From assembly GCF_023101205.1 (NCBI RefSeq), contig NZ_CP078078.1, forward strand, positions 2,923,411-2,987,410: a stretch of DNA of 64,000 bases, read 5' to 3'. Positions within the stretch are counted from its first letter, which is position 1, and each line of letters starts with the position of its first letter. Positions 25,820-35,214 of the stretch are shown here, one piece after another. Under the pieces are notes generated by a model, which had not been told where the DNA came from, searched no databases, and was given only the letters and a program-made list of their open reading frames with translations. The stretch is from Microbacterium aurugineum (GTDB lineage: Bacteria; Actinomycetota; Actinomycetes; Actinomycetales; Microbacteriaceae). The position numbers and the translations under genes are program-made.

Positions 25820-28800
25820 ATGAACATCAAAGCAAAGGCGCGGGGGACGAACCCCGCCCGGGTAGCCGCAGGCGCGATCGTCGCCGCGGCCGCCCTCGTG
25901 GGTTCGTTGCTCACGCCGCTCGCCGCCGCATCGGCAACTGCTCCGCTCCCCGACGGCCTGTCACAGGAGACTGCCGCCGCCTCGTGCTGGGAGATCAAGC
26001 AGAACTATCCCCAATCCACCGACGGCGTGTACTGGCTGGTCACGCCCACCCTCGTCGCCCCGGAGGAGTTCTACTGCGACCAGACGACGTCCGGTGGCGG
26101 ATGGGTGCTCATCGGGCGCGGTCGCGAAGGGTGGAAAGAGGGATACAACGGGCTGCGCACCGCCGCACAGATCCGCAACACCCCCACAGGAACCGACGCT
26201 TTCCAGCCCGCGCAGCTCCCCGCAGCGACCGTGGACGGTCTCCTCGACGGTGGTCGCGTCGATGCGTTGAGCGACGGAATCCGTTTGCGTCGAGCCACGA
26301 ACACGGCAGGAACCGGCTGGCAAGAAGCGCGGTTCACCTTCACCCAGCGCGACCGCTGGGTGTGGACCTTCGGCGCCGAGCACCGCGTGAAGAACTACTC
26401 CTTCGATGGCGCGAACGGCACCGGCGGACAGACCAACAATTTCGGCAACAACAACCAACTGCGCCGCGTCGTCTTCAGCGAGCAGTCGTCGCACAACTAC
26501 CTCAACGGCTGGGCATACGGATCCAGCCAGGGCGGAAGCACGTCGGAGACTTCCTACCTCTGGGCTCCGTCGGGACAGTCGTACGCGCGTCCCTTCACCC
26601 AGGTCTTCCTGCGGCCACAGCTCAAGGTCGCCGACCTCGACTTCGGCACCATTCCGGCAACGGGAAGCCCTGCGACCACGGTGGCTGCGATTCCTGAAAG
26701 CAACGCGATGACCACCGTGTGGGGCGTCTCCGGCTTCGCCAACGGGAGTAGCGGCGAGCTCAACACCGAGGTGGCCGAGTTCGGCGAGGTCGACGGCAAA
26801 GTCTTCGTCGGCGGTAACTTCCGCTACGTTCAGCGGAACGAAGGCGGCTCCGGGCAAGTCGAGCAGCCGTACATCGCCGCATTCGATGTCAACACCGGCG
26901 AGTGGGTCTCGTCCTTCCGACCGCAGCTCAACGGACAGGTGAAGGCGATCGTCGGTCTCCCCGACGGACGCGTCGCCATCGGAGGCCAGTTCTCCACAGT
27001 CAACGGCACTCCGCAGGCTGGAATCGCGATCCTCGACCCGAGCACAGGGCAACTCTCCGGATGGCAGGTAGCGGCAGAACACCGGGCGACCGGAAGCGTG
27101 CCGTACATCCGCGACCTCGATGTACAGGACGACTTCCTCTACGTCGCCGGATCGCTCACTCATCTGAGTGCGGTCGGATCCACCACGAGCGCGAGCACCT
27201 GGAACGGTGGCCGGATCAGCCTGACCACCGGGCGCCCCGACACGAACTGGAACGCCTTCCTCAACGGCACCTCGATCGCTGTGGATGCCTCCGACCAGGG
27301 AGACCGTACCTACTTCTCCGGCTATTTCAAGATGAAGCAGACGACCTCGACGCCCAGCGCGGCCGCCATCCAGACAGGAGCCGGCGCACCGCTGGTCGAC
27401 CCGCTCTGGGTTCCCAAGTTCAGCAAGGCTTCGATCGACGCCTCGGGCAACTACTCCGGCAACATCTGGCAGCTCGGCGTGACAGAGGCCGGCGGCAAGG
27501 TGTGGCTCGGCGGTTCTGAGCACTCGCTCTTCTCCTACGATCGAAACACCTTCGAGCGCGTCGGTGGCTCGATCACCAAGGCCGGCGGCGACTTCCAGAC
27601 GGTCGAGCACAACGCTTCGCTCGTCATCGGCGGATGCCACTGCGGCCACTGGGTCTACCAGGACGCCTACGAGTGGAGCAACGTCGGCACGGGGTGGACG
27701 CAGGCTGACAAGATGAACCTCATGGGCGCGTGGGACGCGCAGACTGGCAAGTTCGTCAAGGAGTGGTCGCCCGTCGTGCAGGCGCGTGCAGGATACGGCG
27801 CGTGGGGCACCTTCTTCGACAGCACCGGCGTCCTTTGGGCCGGAGGCGACTTCAGGCGATCCGTCAGGGCCGGCGAAGTCAACCAATGGTCCGGCGGGTA
27901 CATCCGGTTCGCTCCCAAGGACACGACCGCGCCGACGACGCCGGGGCCGATCACCGCGACTCCGGGGAACGGCGGCAGCGAGGCGACGCTGACCTGGGCG
28001 GCGTCCACCGACGCGGGTGGCGTCTCGTATGAGATCCTCCGTGACAACCGGGTGATCGCATCGACCACGACGACGACATACACGGTGCCGATCACCGAGA
28101 CGCCGACGAACTACTTCGTTCGGGCTCTGGATAGCGGTGGAAACCGTTCTGCGAGCACCGCGGCCTTCGTCGCCGAGCCCGCTCCGGAGAGCGCACTCAC
28201 GTTCATCGAGAACGGCGCGACCTGGTCCTGGCGATACACCACGGACGCGTTGCCTACCGATTGGAACAGCACGGACTTCGACGACACGGCCTGGAATGTC
28301 GGCGACGGCTTCTTCGCCCGCGGCGTAGCCTCGGCGACCACGGACATCGACCCGACCAACCTCGCGCCGAAACCTCTCAGCGCACAGTTCCGCAACGAGT
28401 TCCAGGTCACGAACGCGCTGAGCGTCGTCGACGGCAAGATCTCGGTGATCGCGAATGACGGAGTCGTGCTGTATCTCAACGGCGTCGAACTGGGCCGGGA
28501 GCGGATGCCTGCAGGCACTCTCACGCAGAACTCGTACGCGACGGGCGTGATCTCGCACACCGGGGCGGCGGCGAACCGCGTCACCTTCGACGTGCCACAG
28601 GGCATCCTCGTGGACGGCACCAACGTCCTCGCTGCCTCCGTGCACGCCAACTACCGATCGACTGCTGACATCAGCTTCGATCTCGCCTTCACCGCAGAGC
28701 GTGGGGAAGCACCGACGGCTCCGAACACTGTGACCGGGCTCTCGGGCACGAGCACGTTCGACTCGGCCACCCTCACCTGGACCGCTCCCACGAGCGGGAC

Positions 28801-29515
28801 GACCCCTCTGTCCTATGTGATCAGCCGGGACGGCGAGCAGGTGGGTACGACGGACGCGGCCACGACGACGTTCACGGAGAGCGGTTTGGCCGCATCTACC
28901 GAGTACGAGTACAGCGTCGTCGCCGTCGGAGTCGGCGACCTCACCTCTGCACCGGCTGTCACACAGGTGACGACCGCTGCACCGCCGGCGGACGACGAGG
29001 TGCCGGTCACGATCTCGAGCGGCTCCACCTGGTCGTGGCGCTACTCAACGGATCCTCTGGCTGCCGATTGGAACGCCACCGGCTTCGACGCGTCCGCCTG
29101 GAACTCCGGCGCGGCTGTCCTCGCACGGGGCGTTGCCAGCGCAGCGACGAACATCGATCCGACGAACCTCTCCACCAAGCCGCTCAGCGCCCAGTTCCGC
29201 CACGCCTTCACTGTGACGGATCCGTCAACGGTGCAAGACGGTACCGTTACCGTGACGGCGGATGACGGGGTGGTCGTCTACCTCAATGGCGTCGAGTTGG
29301 GGCGCGCGAACCTCGGAGCCGGAACGCTCACGCAGAACTCGTACGCGACCGCTGTACCGCGAGCGAGTACTGCCGCGGCCAACCCGGTCACCTTCTCGGT
29401 GCCAGCGAACCTGCTCGTCGAGGGAGACAACGTGATCGCGGCCTCGGTCCACGCGAACTACCGCGCGACGCCCGATCTGAGCTTCGACCTCGCATTGAGT
29501 ATGCTTCGCGGATGA
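25820..29515 (+). CDS. Giant secreted protein: fibrinogen-like domain, propeller, FN3 and two repeated beta domains
   Basis: 1231 residues. A signal peptide spans about 1-41. Residues 54-265 match a fibrinogen-related domain (CWEIKQNYPQSTDGVYWL, FYCDQTTSGGGWVLIGRGR). Residues 300-700 are a repeat-rich beta-propeller-like region (VFVGGNFRYVQ, VAIGGQFSTVNG, VWLGGSEHSLF). FN3-like domains lie at about 703-787 and 963-1057. Two copies of a 170-residue domain lie at about 790-962 and 1060-1231, each with TWSWRY, WN...FD...WN, IDPTNL, KPLSAQFR, VVLYLNGVELGR or VVVYLNGVELGR, and NSYAT. A third relative of that domain is in the GH16 protein at 37354. AAGGATT precedes the ATG. Glycan binding on the cell surface is inferred from fibrinogen-like lectins and context. 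Confidence 0.85.
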   Translation: MNIKAKARGTNPARVAAGAIVAAAALVGSLLTPLAAASATAPLPDGLSQETAAASCWEIKQNYPQSTDGVYWLVTPTLVAPEEFYCDQTTSGGGWVLIGRGREGWKEGYNGLRTAAQIRNTPTGTDAFQPAQLPAATVDGLLDGGRVDALSDGIRLRRATNTAGTGWQEARFTFTQRDRWVWTFGAEHRVKNYSFDGANGTGGQTNNFGNNNQLRRVVFSEQSSHNYLNGWAYGSSQGGSTSETSYLWAPSGQSYARPFTQVFLRPQLKVADLDFGTIPATGSPATTVAAIPESNAMTTVWGVSGFANGSSGELNTEVAEFGEVDGKVFVGGNFRYVQRNEGGSGQVEQPYIAAFDVNTGEWVSSFRPQLNGQVKAIVGLPDGRVAIGGQFSTVNGTPQAGIAILDPSTGQLSGWQVAAEHRATGSVPYIRDLDVQDDFLYVAGSLTHLSAVGSTTSASTWNGGRISLTTGRPDTNWNAFLNGTSIAVDASDQGDRTYFSGYFKMKQTTSTPSAAAIQTGAGAPLVDPLWVPKFSKASIDASGNYSGNIWQLGVTEAGGKVWLGGSEHSLFSYDRNTFERVGGSITKAGGDFQTVEHNASLVIGGCHCGHWVYQDAYEWSNVGTGWTQADKMNLMGAWDAQTGKFVKEWSPVVQARAGYGAWGTFFDSTGVLWAGGDFRRSVRAGEVNQWSGGYIRFAPKDTTAPTTPGPITATPGNGGSEATLTWAASTDAGGVSYEILRDNRVIASTTTTTYTVPITETPTNYFVRALDSGGNRSASTAAFVAEPAPESALTFIENGATWSWRYTTDALPTDWNSTDFDDTAWNVGDGFFARGVASATTDIDPTNLAPKPLSAQFRNEFQVTNALSVVDGKISVIANDGVVLYLNGVELGRERMPAGTLTQNSYATGVISHTGAAANRVTFDVPQGILVDGTNVLAASVHANYRSTADISFDLAFTAERGEAPTAPNTVTGLSGTSTFDSATLTWTAPTSGTTPLSYVISRDGEQVGTTDAATTTFTESGLAASTEYEYSVVAVGVGDLTSAPAVTQVTTAAPPADDEVPVTISSGSTWSWRYSTDPLAADWNATGFDASAWNSGAAVLARGVASAATNIDPTNLSTKPLSAQFRHAFTVTDPSTVQDGTVTVTADDGVVVYLNGVELGRANLGAGTLTQNSYATAVPRASTAAANPVTFSVPANLLVEGDNVIAASVHANYRATPDLSFDLALSMLRG

Positions 29516-30216
29516 GCCGGCTCTCCTACACCGAAGCACGCCGAGCGCTCGCCTCCGCCCAGAAAGCGGGGGCGGGCGTTCCCGCGTACCTCCGATGGGT
29601 CAATCGCCCTCTGGGCGGAAAAGCAGCGGTCGTGGGAGCGACGTGGGGCGCCACCCCGAACGGCGTCACCGCACTCTCCGCCGTGATCGGACTGGCGGGC
29701 GTGGGGGTGCTGGCCGCGGTCACAGATTGGTGGGCCGGCCCCCTCGCCGCTGTGCTTCTTCTCGTCGGATACGTTCTCGACTCCGCAGACGGTCAGCTCG
29801 CGCGTATCCAAGGGCGTGGCGGCCCCGCAGGTGAATGGCTGGACCATGTCGTGGACGGCGTACGCGCACCCCTGGTGCACATCTCCGTCGCGATCCACCT
29901 GCTGCGGACGGATGCCACCCCTTGGCTCATCCTCTGCGCCGGGCTCTTCTCCGTCCTCGTGTCCGCGTGGTTCCTCTCTCAACTCCTCGCCGAGAAGCTC
30001 CTCCCGAAACCGGTGCCTTCCTCCGACGACGGCCGCCGTGGCATCCTGGAATCCTTCATCAAGCAGCCGCAGGATCCCTCCACGACGTATGTGGTCGTGG
30101 CATTCGTCGGACTGCCGATGGTCTTCACCGTGCTCTATGCGGCGTTGTTCGCCTGGCACATACTGATCTTCGCGGGCTCACTCCGCCGCAAGTATTCACA
30201 GCTCACCGCACTCTGA
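29512..30216 (+). CDS. CDP-alcohol phosphotransferase family protein
   Basis: A 234-residue integral membrane enzyme with the CDP-alcohol phosphotransferase signature (D-x2-D-G-x2-A-R-x8-G-x3-D-x3-D): DSADGQLAR at about residues 90-98, then G and two D residues in GEWLDHVVD. It transfers a phospho-alcohol from a CDP-linked donor to an acceptor. The start overlaps the giant secreted protein stop (ATGA). In this locus a substrate other than phosphatidate is likely. Together with the cytidylyltransferase at 44481 it could add phosphoglycerol or a related group to the polymer (inference). Confidence 0.88.
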   Translation: MSRLSYTEARRALASAQKAGAGVPAYLRWVNRPLGGKAAVVGATWGATPNGVTALSAVIGLAGVGVLAAVTDWWAGPLAAVLLLVGYVLDSADGQLARIQGRGGPAGEWLDHVVDGVRAPLVHISVAIHLLRTDATPWLILCAGLFSVLVSAWFLSQLLAEKLLPKPVPSSDDGRRGILESFIKQPQDPSTTYVVVAFVGLPMVFTVLYAALFAWHILIFAGSLRRKYSQLTAL

Positions 30217-30233
30217 CCCCGGACGAACCTCGC

Positions 30234-31577
30234 ATGGCTTCACTCATCGCCTCCCCGAGTCGATCGCTCATCGCGGCGACCGGCCAAGACGCGAGCCTCG
30301 AAGTCGAGCCGAGGGTCCTGCCCGCCTGGCCCGTCCTCACGGTCCTCTGGGGCTACCCGCTGTTCTGGTTGGTGGGGATGCTCCCCTTCGCCTCCGTCAT
30401 CATGGCGATCCCGATGCTCGCACTGCTGATCATGCGAAGGCGCATCCTGATCGTGCCGGGAATCCTCCCCTGGATCGGCTTCGTGCTGTGGATGATCCCG
30501 TCCGCCCTGATGATCGACCAACTCGGACGAGGCGTCGGACTCGGGGTGCGGTTCAGTCAGTTCCTCGCGCTGGCCATCATCATGGTCTACATCGTCAACG
30601 CTCGGACGTCGCTGTCTCCGAAGCGGATCTTCAACGGGCTCACCTTCATCTGGATGTTCGTGATCGTCGGCGGCTACCTGGGGATGTTCTTCCCCGAAGT
30701 GCAGCTCACGATGACGATCGGACGATTGCTGCCCGACGCGATCTCGAGCAACGACTACGTGTCGGAGCTGGTGTTCCCCACGCTGGCCGAGATCCAGACG
30801 CCGTGGGGTGCCGAAGAACCGTTCGTCCGTCCTTCCGCACCGTTCTCCTACACCAACGGCTGGGGCGCTGCCATGGCGGTGCTCACGCCGATCGCCATCG
30901 GGACGGCGATCGGACACCGCACCGCCCGCGCGATGTGGGTGCTCGTCATCGCGTTGGTCGCTGCGATCCCCCCTGCGATCGCCACCACGAACCGTGGGCT
31001 CTTCCTCGGTATCGCCGGCGCCGTCGCCTACGTGCTCTTCTGCCTCCTGATCCGGGGGCGCCTGCTCGCGTTCTTCTGGGTGACCATGCTGGGCCTCGCC
31101 GGTGCCGTCATCCTCTTCCTCTCCGGCTTCCTCGACGGCATCGTCGCACGGCAGGAGACGGTCGACACGACCGAAGGTCGCGGCAATCTCTATGCGGAGA
31201 CGTGGGAAAGGACTCTCCAATCCCCTGTGATCGGGTGGGGTGCGCCAAGGCCCAGCACGTGGAGCGAGATCTACGTGGGCACTCAGGGGGCGATCTGGAA
31301 CGCCATGTTCTGCTTCGGCCTCGTGGGCCTCTTCCTGTTCCTCGGCATGATCGTCCTGGGTGCGGTTCGTACGTTCGACGCCCCCAATCTCTCCGCCGTC
31401 TGGATCCATGCGAGCGTCGTCGTCACCGTCTTCTTGTCGATCTTCTATGGACTCGACCGTCAGCTCGTCTTCGTCGGGATCGCGCTCGCGGTGCTTCTGC
31501 GAGAGAAGTACTTGGGCAACTCGTCGTACTGGACGCCTCAGCCGACTCCGTTCGCTAGAGCCAAGAATGAGGAGTGA
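30234..31577 (+). CDS. O-antigen ligase / Wzy polymerase-like membrane protein
   Basis: A 447-residue protein with about ten to eleven membrane helices and one large outside loop (about residues 160-205). It has the family-like ATTNRGLFLGIAG segment and a short second loop with EGRGNLYAETWERTL. These features fit the O-antigen ligase/polymerase (Wzy_C) superfamily, which joins repeat units on the outer face. It starts 17 bases after the CDP-alcohol transferase gene and its end overlaps the flippase start by 11 bases, so it is operonic. Polymerase versus ligase cannot be distinguished. Confidence 0.85.
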   Translation: MASLIASPSRSLIAATGQDASLEVEPRVLPAWPVLTVLWGYPLFWLVGMLPFASVIMAIPMLALLIMRRRILIVPGILPWIGFVLWMIPSALMIDQLGRGVGLGVRFSQFLALAIIMVYIVNARTSLSPKRIFNGLTFIWMFVIVGGYLGMFFPEVQLTMTIGRLLPDAISSNDYVSELVFPTLAEIQTPWGAEEPFVRPSAPFSYTNGWGAAMAVLTPIAIGTAIGHRTARAMWVLVIALVAAIPPAIATTNRGLFLGIAGAVAYVLFCLLIRGRLLAFFWVTMLGLAGAVILFLSGFLDGIVARQETVDTTEGRGNLYAETWERTLQSPVIGWGAPRPSTWSEIYVGTQGAIWNAMFCFGLVGLFLFLGMIVLGAVRTFDAPNLSAVWIHASVVVTVFLSIFYGLDRQLVFVGIALAVLLREKYLGNSSYWTPQPTPFARAKNEE

Positions 31578-33078
31578 GGGTCTCGCGCGGAGCGGAGTGA
31601 TCAGTCTCTTCGGTTCCGCCTTCGCGGCGCTCGCCGCGCTTCTCCTCACGGCAATCGTAGGAAACACGCTCGGCGCCAGCGGTACCGGCCTGTTCTTCCA
31701 GGCGATGGGTATCTTCACGATCCTCACCCAGGTTCTGAGGCTCGGCACGAACAGCGGCATCGTCCGGTTCATCTCGGAGCAGCGAGCCTTCGACCGTGTC
31801 GGCTCCGAATGGCGGATCGTCCTCTTCGCCGCCGTTCCCGTCGCGATCGTTTCCGGCCTCGTCTCCCTGGCGGTGTGGTTCTTCGCCGACGCGCTCGGCG
31901 CCTGGCTTGCTGCGCCGACGGAGGCCGATACGCTCGCCGATCTCCTTCGTGCGATGGTTCCGTACATCGTCATGGGTGCACTCATCGGTGTCCTTCAGAT
32001 CGCCGCACGTATGCTCCGCGGCGTCACCGCCTTCACCCTGCTGCAGAGTGTCCTCCTCCCGGCGAGCCGCCTGCTCACAGTGCTTCTCGCCGTCTCCCTC
32101 GCCGGAGTGGCGGCATGGGGCGCGTTCGAGGCGTGGCTGTGGCCCTTGCCGGTCTGGCTCGTCATCACCGTGATCGTCGTGGCGACGCCGTTGATCCGTG
32201 ATTTCCGCCGGCGAGCGGAGAGTCCGCCGACGGGGCGGCCGTCACTCGCCTCCTTCTGGCGCTTCAACGCGCCGCGCTCGGTGAGTTCGGGGCTCGAGAC
32301 GGCCCTGGAGTGGTCGGATGTGCTGATCATCGCGGCGGTGGCTTCTCCGGCCGCAGCCGGCGTCTACGCCGTCATCACTCGGGCGGTGCGAGCGGGCGGC
32401 GTCGTGGACAAGGCAATGCGTGTTGCCGTGTCTCCCACGATCTCGGCGCTGCTCGCTCGCGAGAACTACAGTGAGTCGACGCGACTGCACACCTCGGTCG
32501 TGCGCGCGATGATCCTGATGAACTGGCCGTTCTACATGCTCCTCATCGCCATGGGACCCGCCGTGCTCGACATCTTCGGTGACGAGTTCCGCTCGGGCTG
32601 GGGACCGATGATCCTGCTATCACTCGCGATGATGTTCCAGACTGCGTGCGGGATGCTGCAGAGCATCCTGCTCCAAGGCGGGAAGAGCACATGGCAGATG
32701 TACAACAAGAGCATCGCCCTGGCATTGAGCATCACAGGAAACCTGGCGCTCGTCCCCCTGATGGGCATCTGGGGTGCGGCAGTGACGTGGGTGTTGGTGG
32801 TCGTCGCGGACAACATGATCGCCGCCGTACAGGTGCACCGTGGAATGCATGTCGACCTTCAGCCGAGGAAACTCGTCGGAGCCATGATCCCGCCCGTCGT
32901 CATCTTCGGCGGCGGCGGCCTGCTCTTCACCTGGTGGGGCGGCTCGAGTCTTCTCATCCTGCTACTTGCCGGCGTCGTGCTCTGCCTGATCTATGGCGTG
33001 GTTCTCTGGCTTCTTCGACGCCTCCTGCACATCGAGTCGCTCTGGCGCCGAATACCATTCGTCGGCCGCTGGGCGTGA
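31567..33078 (+). CDS. Wzx-like polysaccharide flippase (MVF/MATE superfamily)
   Basis: A 503-residue protein with 12-14 predicted membrane helices; LFGSAFAALAALLLTAIVGNTLGASGTGLFFQ at the N-terminus is the typical first helix pair of the polysaccharide_synt family (positions 13-44). It would flip lipid-linked repeat units across the membrane. ATG at 31567 overlaps the end of the preceding gene by 11 bases and lies far inside a longer open frame. It is the last gene of the 23.5-33.1 kb plus-strand operon and is convergent with the Alg13-like gene. Confidence 0.9.
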   Translation: MRSEGLARSGVISLFGSAFAALAALLLTAIVGNTLGASGTGLFFQAMGIFTILTQVLRLGTNSGIVRFISEQRAFDRVGSEWRIVLFAAVPVAIVSGLVSLAVWFFADALGAWLAAPTEADTLADLLRAMVPYIVMGALIGVLQIAARMLRGVTAFTLLQSVLLPASRLLTVLLAVSLAGVAAWGAFEAWLWPLPVWLVITVIVVATPLIRDFRRRAESPPTGRPSLASFWRFNAPRSVSSGLETALEWSDVLIIAAVASPAAAGVYAVITRAVRAGGVVDKAMRVAVSPTISALLARENYSESTRLHTSVVRAMILMNWPFYMLLIAMGPAVLDIFGDEFRSGWGPMILLSLAMMFQTACGMLQSILLQGGKSTWQMYNKSIALALSITGNLALVPLMGIWGAAVTWVLVVVADNMIAAVQVHRGMHVDLQPRKLVGAMIPPVVIFGGGGLLFTWWGGSSLLILLLAGVVLCLIYGVVLWLLRRLLHIESLWRRIPFVGRWA

Positions 33079-33096
33079 TGCTCGAGACGGACTCGA

Positions 33097-33663
33097 TCAG
33101 CCGCGAAGCTTCGCCGAGAGGATGGCGGCACCGCTGCGCAAGGATCGCGGGATGAACGCGTACCAGGGCGCTCGTCGGATCGGGCGCTCGAGCAACGTGC
33201 GCACCGCATCGGCGCCGGGGGTCGCGATGGTCCCTGACGCAGGGATCTCGCCAGACAGAGACTGGTCGAGGAGGGTCGCGAGCTCGGACGCCGTGAGCGC
33301 CCGACGGATGATGCCGAGGTCAGCCATCTCGGCGCTGAAGACAAGCTGATGGTCATCGACCACCTCGCCTCCTCCGGGCACGCGGGGCACGACGATCGGA
33401 ACGATACCGAGTGCCCGCATGTCCATCACGCCGCCTGCACCCCCTTGGAGCACGACGGCGTCCGCGTGGCGGCATAGGTCCAACAGCTCCGAGTACGGAA
33501 GGATCTCGACATTCTCCGCACCCGCGACGGGCACTGACGGCCCGTGCTGCATGACGACGCGCGCATCTGGGTTCTTTCGAAGCCACTCCTCCACCCAGGC
33601 AGACAAACGGTCGAACGGCAGATGGTAGGTGCCTGCGGAGACGACGATCAGCGCGGCGCTCAC
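33097..33663 (-). CDS. Alg13/PssE-like glycosyltransferase subunit (GT28 C-terminal domain)
   Basis: A 188-residue cytosolic protein with ALIVVSAGTYHLPFDRL at the N-terminus and a GT28-type nucleotide-sugar-binding segment, HADAVVLQGGAGGVMDMRALG, at about residues 68-90. This is the donor-binding half of a split glycosyltransferase (Alg13/PssE/EpsE). Its GTG start overlaps the stop of the Alg14-like partner (GTGA). The pair adds a sugar to a lipid-linked intermediate at the inner face of the membrane. Confidence 0.85.
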   Translation of the reverse strand: MSAALIVVSAGTYHLPFDRLSAWVEEWLRKNPDARVVMQHGPSVPVAGAENVEILPYSELLDLCRHADAVVLQGGAGGVMDMRALGIVPIVVPRVPGGGEVVDDHQLVFSAEMADLGIIRRALTASELATLLDQSLSGEIPASGTIATPGADAVRTLLERPIRRAPWYAFIPRSLRSGAAILSAKLRG

Positions 33664-34109
33664 AGCACGACCCCCACGTTTCGGGAGCCAGGGTAGAACT
33701 GGCGCATCTGCTCCCACTGCACGAGGAACTCATCGGCGAACGGGTATACGAGCCGACCGCTCAATCCCGGCGACGTGATTCGGTCCACGGGTTCGAGATA
33801 CACCGTCCTGGCGCCGAAGAGCCGAGCCTGCGTGAAGAACGGAAGCGCGATCGCGGCGCCTGTGGAGAAGACGATGTCGGGGCGTTCTGCCGCCAGGACC
33901 CGACGCGCCAGCGCGAAGTTCTTCAACAGGTTCGGCAGATTGCGGACCGTCGGGTAGTGGATCTCGTACACCTTCTCCTCGGCGAGCCGTGAGCGCGCGT
34001 CCTCGACGGGGAACGTCGCCCACGACCTCTCGTGCTCTCCCCACCACTCGCGCAGCGCGAGAGCCTGAGTGAGATGCCCACCCGACGAACAGGCGATGAG
34101 GACCTTCAT
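33660..34109 (-). CDS. Alg14/PssD-like glycosyltransferase membrane subunit
   Basis: A 149-residue protein with the Alg14 signature start MKVLIACSSGGHLTQALAL and PDIVFSTGAAIALPFF, the acceptor-binding and membrane-associating half of the split GT. The family is usually about 150 residues, as here. It is coupled to its Alg13-like partner downstream and starts four bases after the GT2 gene. Confidence 0.9.
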   Translation of the reverse strand: MKVLIACSSGGHLTQALALREWWGEHERSWATFPVEDARSRLAEEKVYEIHYPTVRNLPNLLKNFALARRVLAAERPDIVFSTGAAIALPFFTQARLFGARTVYLEPVDRITSPGLSGRLVYPFADEFLVQWEQMRQFYPGSRNVGVVL

Positions 34110-34113
34110 GCGA

Positions 34114-35025
34114 TCAGATCCCTCGTCCGAGCTTTTGGACGATCTTCGTGATCGTTTGAGGTGTGACGAGCTTCCAGGAGATCGCGACCGCGAGCATCGC
34201 CTTCACCTGCTTGGGGTTGTGGCGGAGCGCCTTGCGCGCCCACGCCCTGGCACCGCGTGCGTCTCCGCTCGCAGCGAGCGCAAACGCGACCTGCGCCTCT
34301 ATCCGGCCGAGCGCGGCGGGGATCGAGGCGAAGTCCGGATGCTTGCGCAACAGGTATTGCAACGCCTCCGCGTATGAGGCCCACTGCCCGAAGTAGTACG
34401 ACTGCCCCTTCCACAGAACGCGCACGAGCGGTTCGTTGACCACGCTCACGAGGCCGAGCGAGGACGCGCGCAGGAGGATGTCGTAGTCTTCCCCGTAGCT
34501 GCGCGGGAGGTCCTCGTCGATAAGACCGAGCTCACCCAAGAGCAGTTCTCGGCGGAACATCAGACTCGAGGAATGCAGACCCGGGTTGCGATTGCGCAGG
34601 AAAGCCTCATGCGAGAGCTCTTCATCGGGAACGAGACGCACGTGAGTGCTCTCCCCGTCGTCGATGATCATGGCCGTCCCGACGACGATCGCCTCCGGTT
34701 TCTCCTCGAAGCGGCGGAGTTGGGCGTCGAGCTTTCCTGACAACCACTCGTCGTCATCATCGAGGAAAGCCACGAGGCGACCCTCGGCCGCGTCGATGCC
34801 CGAGTTTCGAGCACCAGCCAGGCCTCGGCTGCGTGAGTTGGCGATTCCCCGGACGATCCAGCCTTCCGGGATCTCGAGTTCCGGAACCTCGATGGGGCAG
34901 GCGTCGAAGACGATGATGACTTCCCCGCCTACCGAGGTCTTCTGCGCCAGCACGCTCTCGACGGCGAGCTTCATCAGCTCGGGTCTATTGTGTGTCGGCA
35001 CGACGACAGAAACTTCACGCAGCAT
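34114..35025 (-). CDS. GT2-family glycosyltransferase
   Basis: A 303-residue protein with a GT-A domain (residues 1-215: SVVVPTHNRPELMKLAVESV, then AFLDDDDEW with the metal-binding DxD) and a helical C-terminal region (about 215-303). A GGGGAG Shine-Dalgarno six bases before ATG decides this start over two upstream in-frame candidates. It heads a three-gene minus-strand operon with the Alg14/Alg13-like pair and is divergent from the Gfo/Idh gene. Confidence 0.92.
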   Translation of the reverse strand: MLREVSVVVPTHNRPELMKLAVESVLAQKTSVGGEVIIVFDACPIEVPELEIPEGWIVRGIANSRSRGLAGARNSGIDAAEGRLVAFLDDDDEWLSGKLDAQLRRFEEKPEAIVVGTAMIIDDGESTHVRLVPDEELSHEAFLRNRNPGLHSSSLMFRRELLLGELGLIDEDLPRSYGEDYDILLRASSLGLVSVVNEPLVRVLWKGQSYYFGQWASYAEALQYLLRKHPDFASIPAALGRIEAQVAFALAASGDARGARAWARKALRHNPKQVKAMLAVAISWKLVTPQTITKIVQKLGRGI

Positions 35026-35142
35026 GCGCACTCCCCTTATGTGACGCATCCGACTCACGTCGGACGTGGTCGGAATCCCCAGATGTTCGGCAGGCCCCAT
35101 CCCGCCGAGAAGTCCCCACTGACATCAGCGCGGCCTTCGGGT

Positions 35143-35202
35143 TAGTATATCGAATGGAGCGCCCGTGGGAAGGGGCTCCATTCGAGGGGAAAATCTGGGG
35201 AA
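35143..35202 (+). promoter_or_regulatory. Promoter and operator-like palindrome before the Gfo/Idh gene
   Basis: A TAGTAT box (35143-35148) is followed by a perfect 10-bp inverted repeat, CGAATGGAGC (35151-35160) and GCTCCATTCG (35175-35184), with a loop containing GTGGGAAGG. A TGGGGA copy follows at 35196. The palindrome overlaps the expected transcription start and could be an operator or a 5'-end hairpin. Confidence 0.55.
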
Positions 35203-35214
35203 GGGGATTTTGTC

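Noticed and set aside
25961..28645. An 894-codon open frame on the minus strand opposite the giant secreted protein gene
   Set aside because: High-GC codon bias opens antisense frames; the translation is a low-complexity Arg/Gly/Val/Asp text with no domain, signal or Shine-Dalgarno, while the plus-strand frame has clear domains.
30240..31985. A 581-codon minus-strand frame opposite the O-antigen-ligase-like and flippase genes
   Set aside because: Its product is Asp/Glu/Arg/His repeats without family features; the plus-strand genes have proper membrane topology and overlaps.
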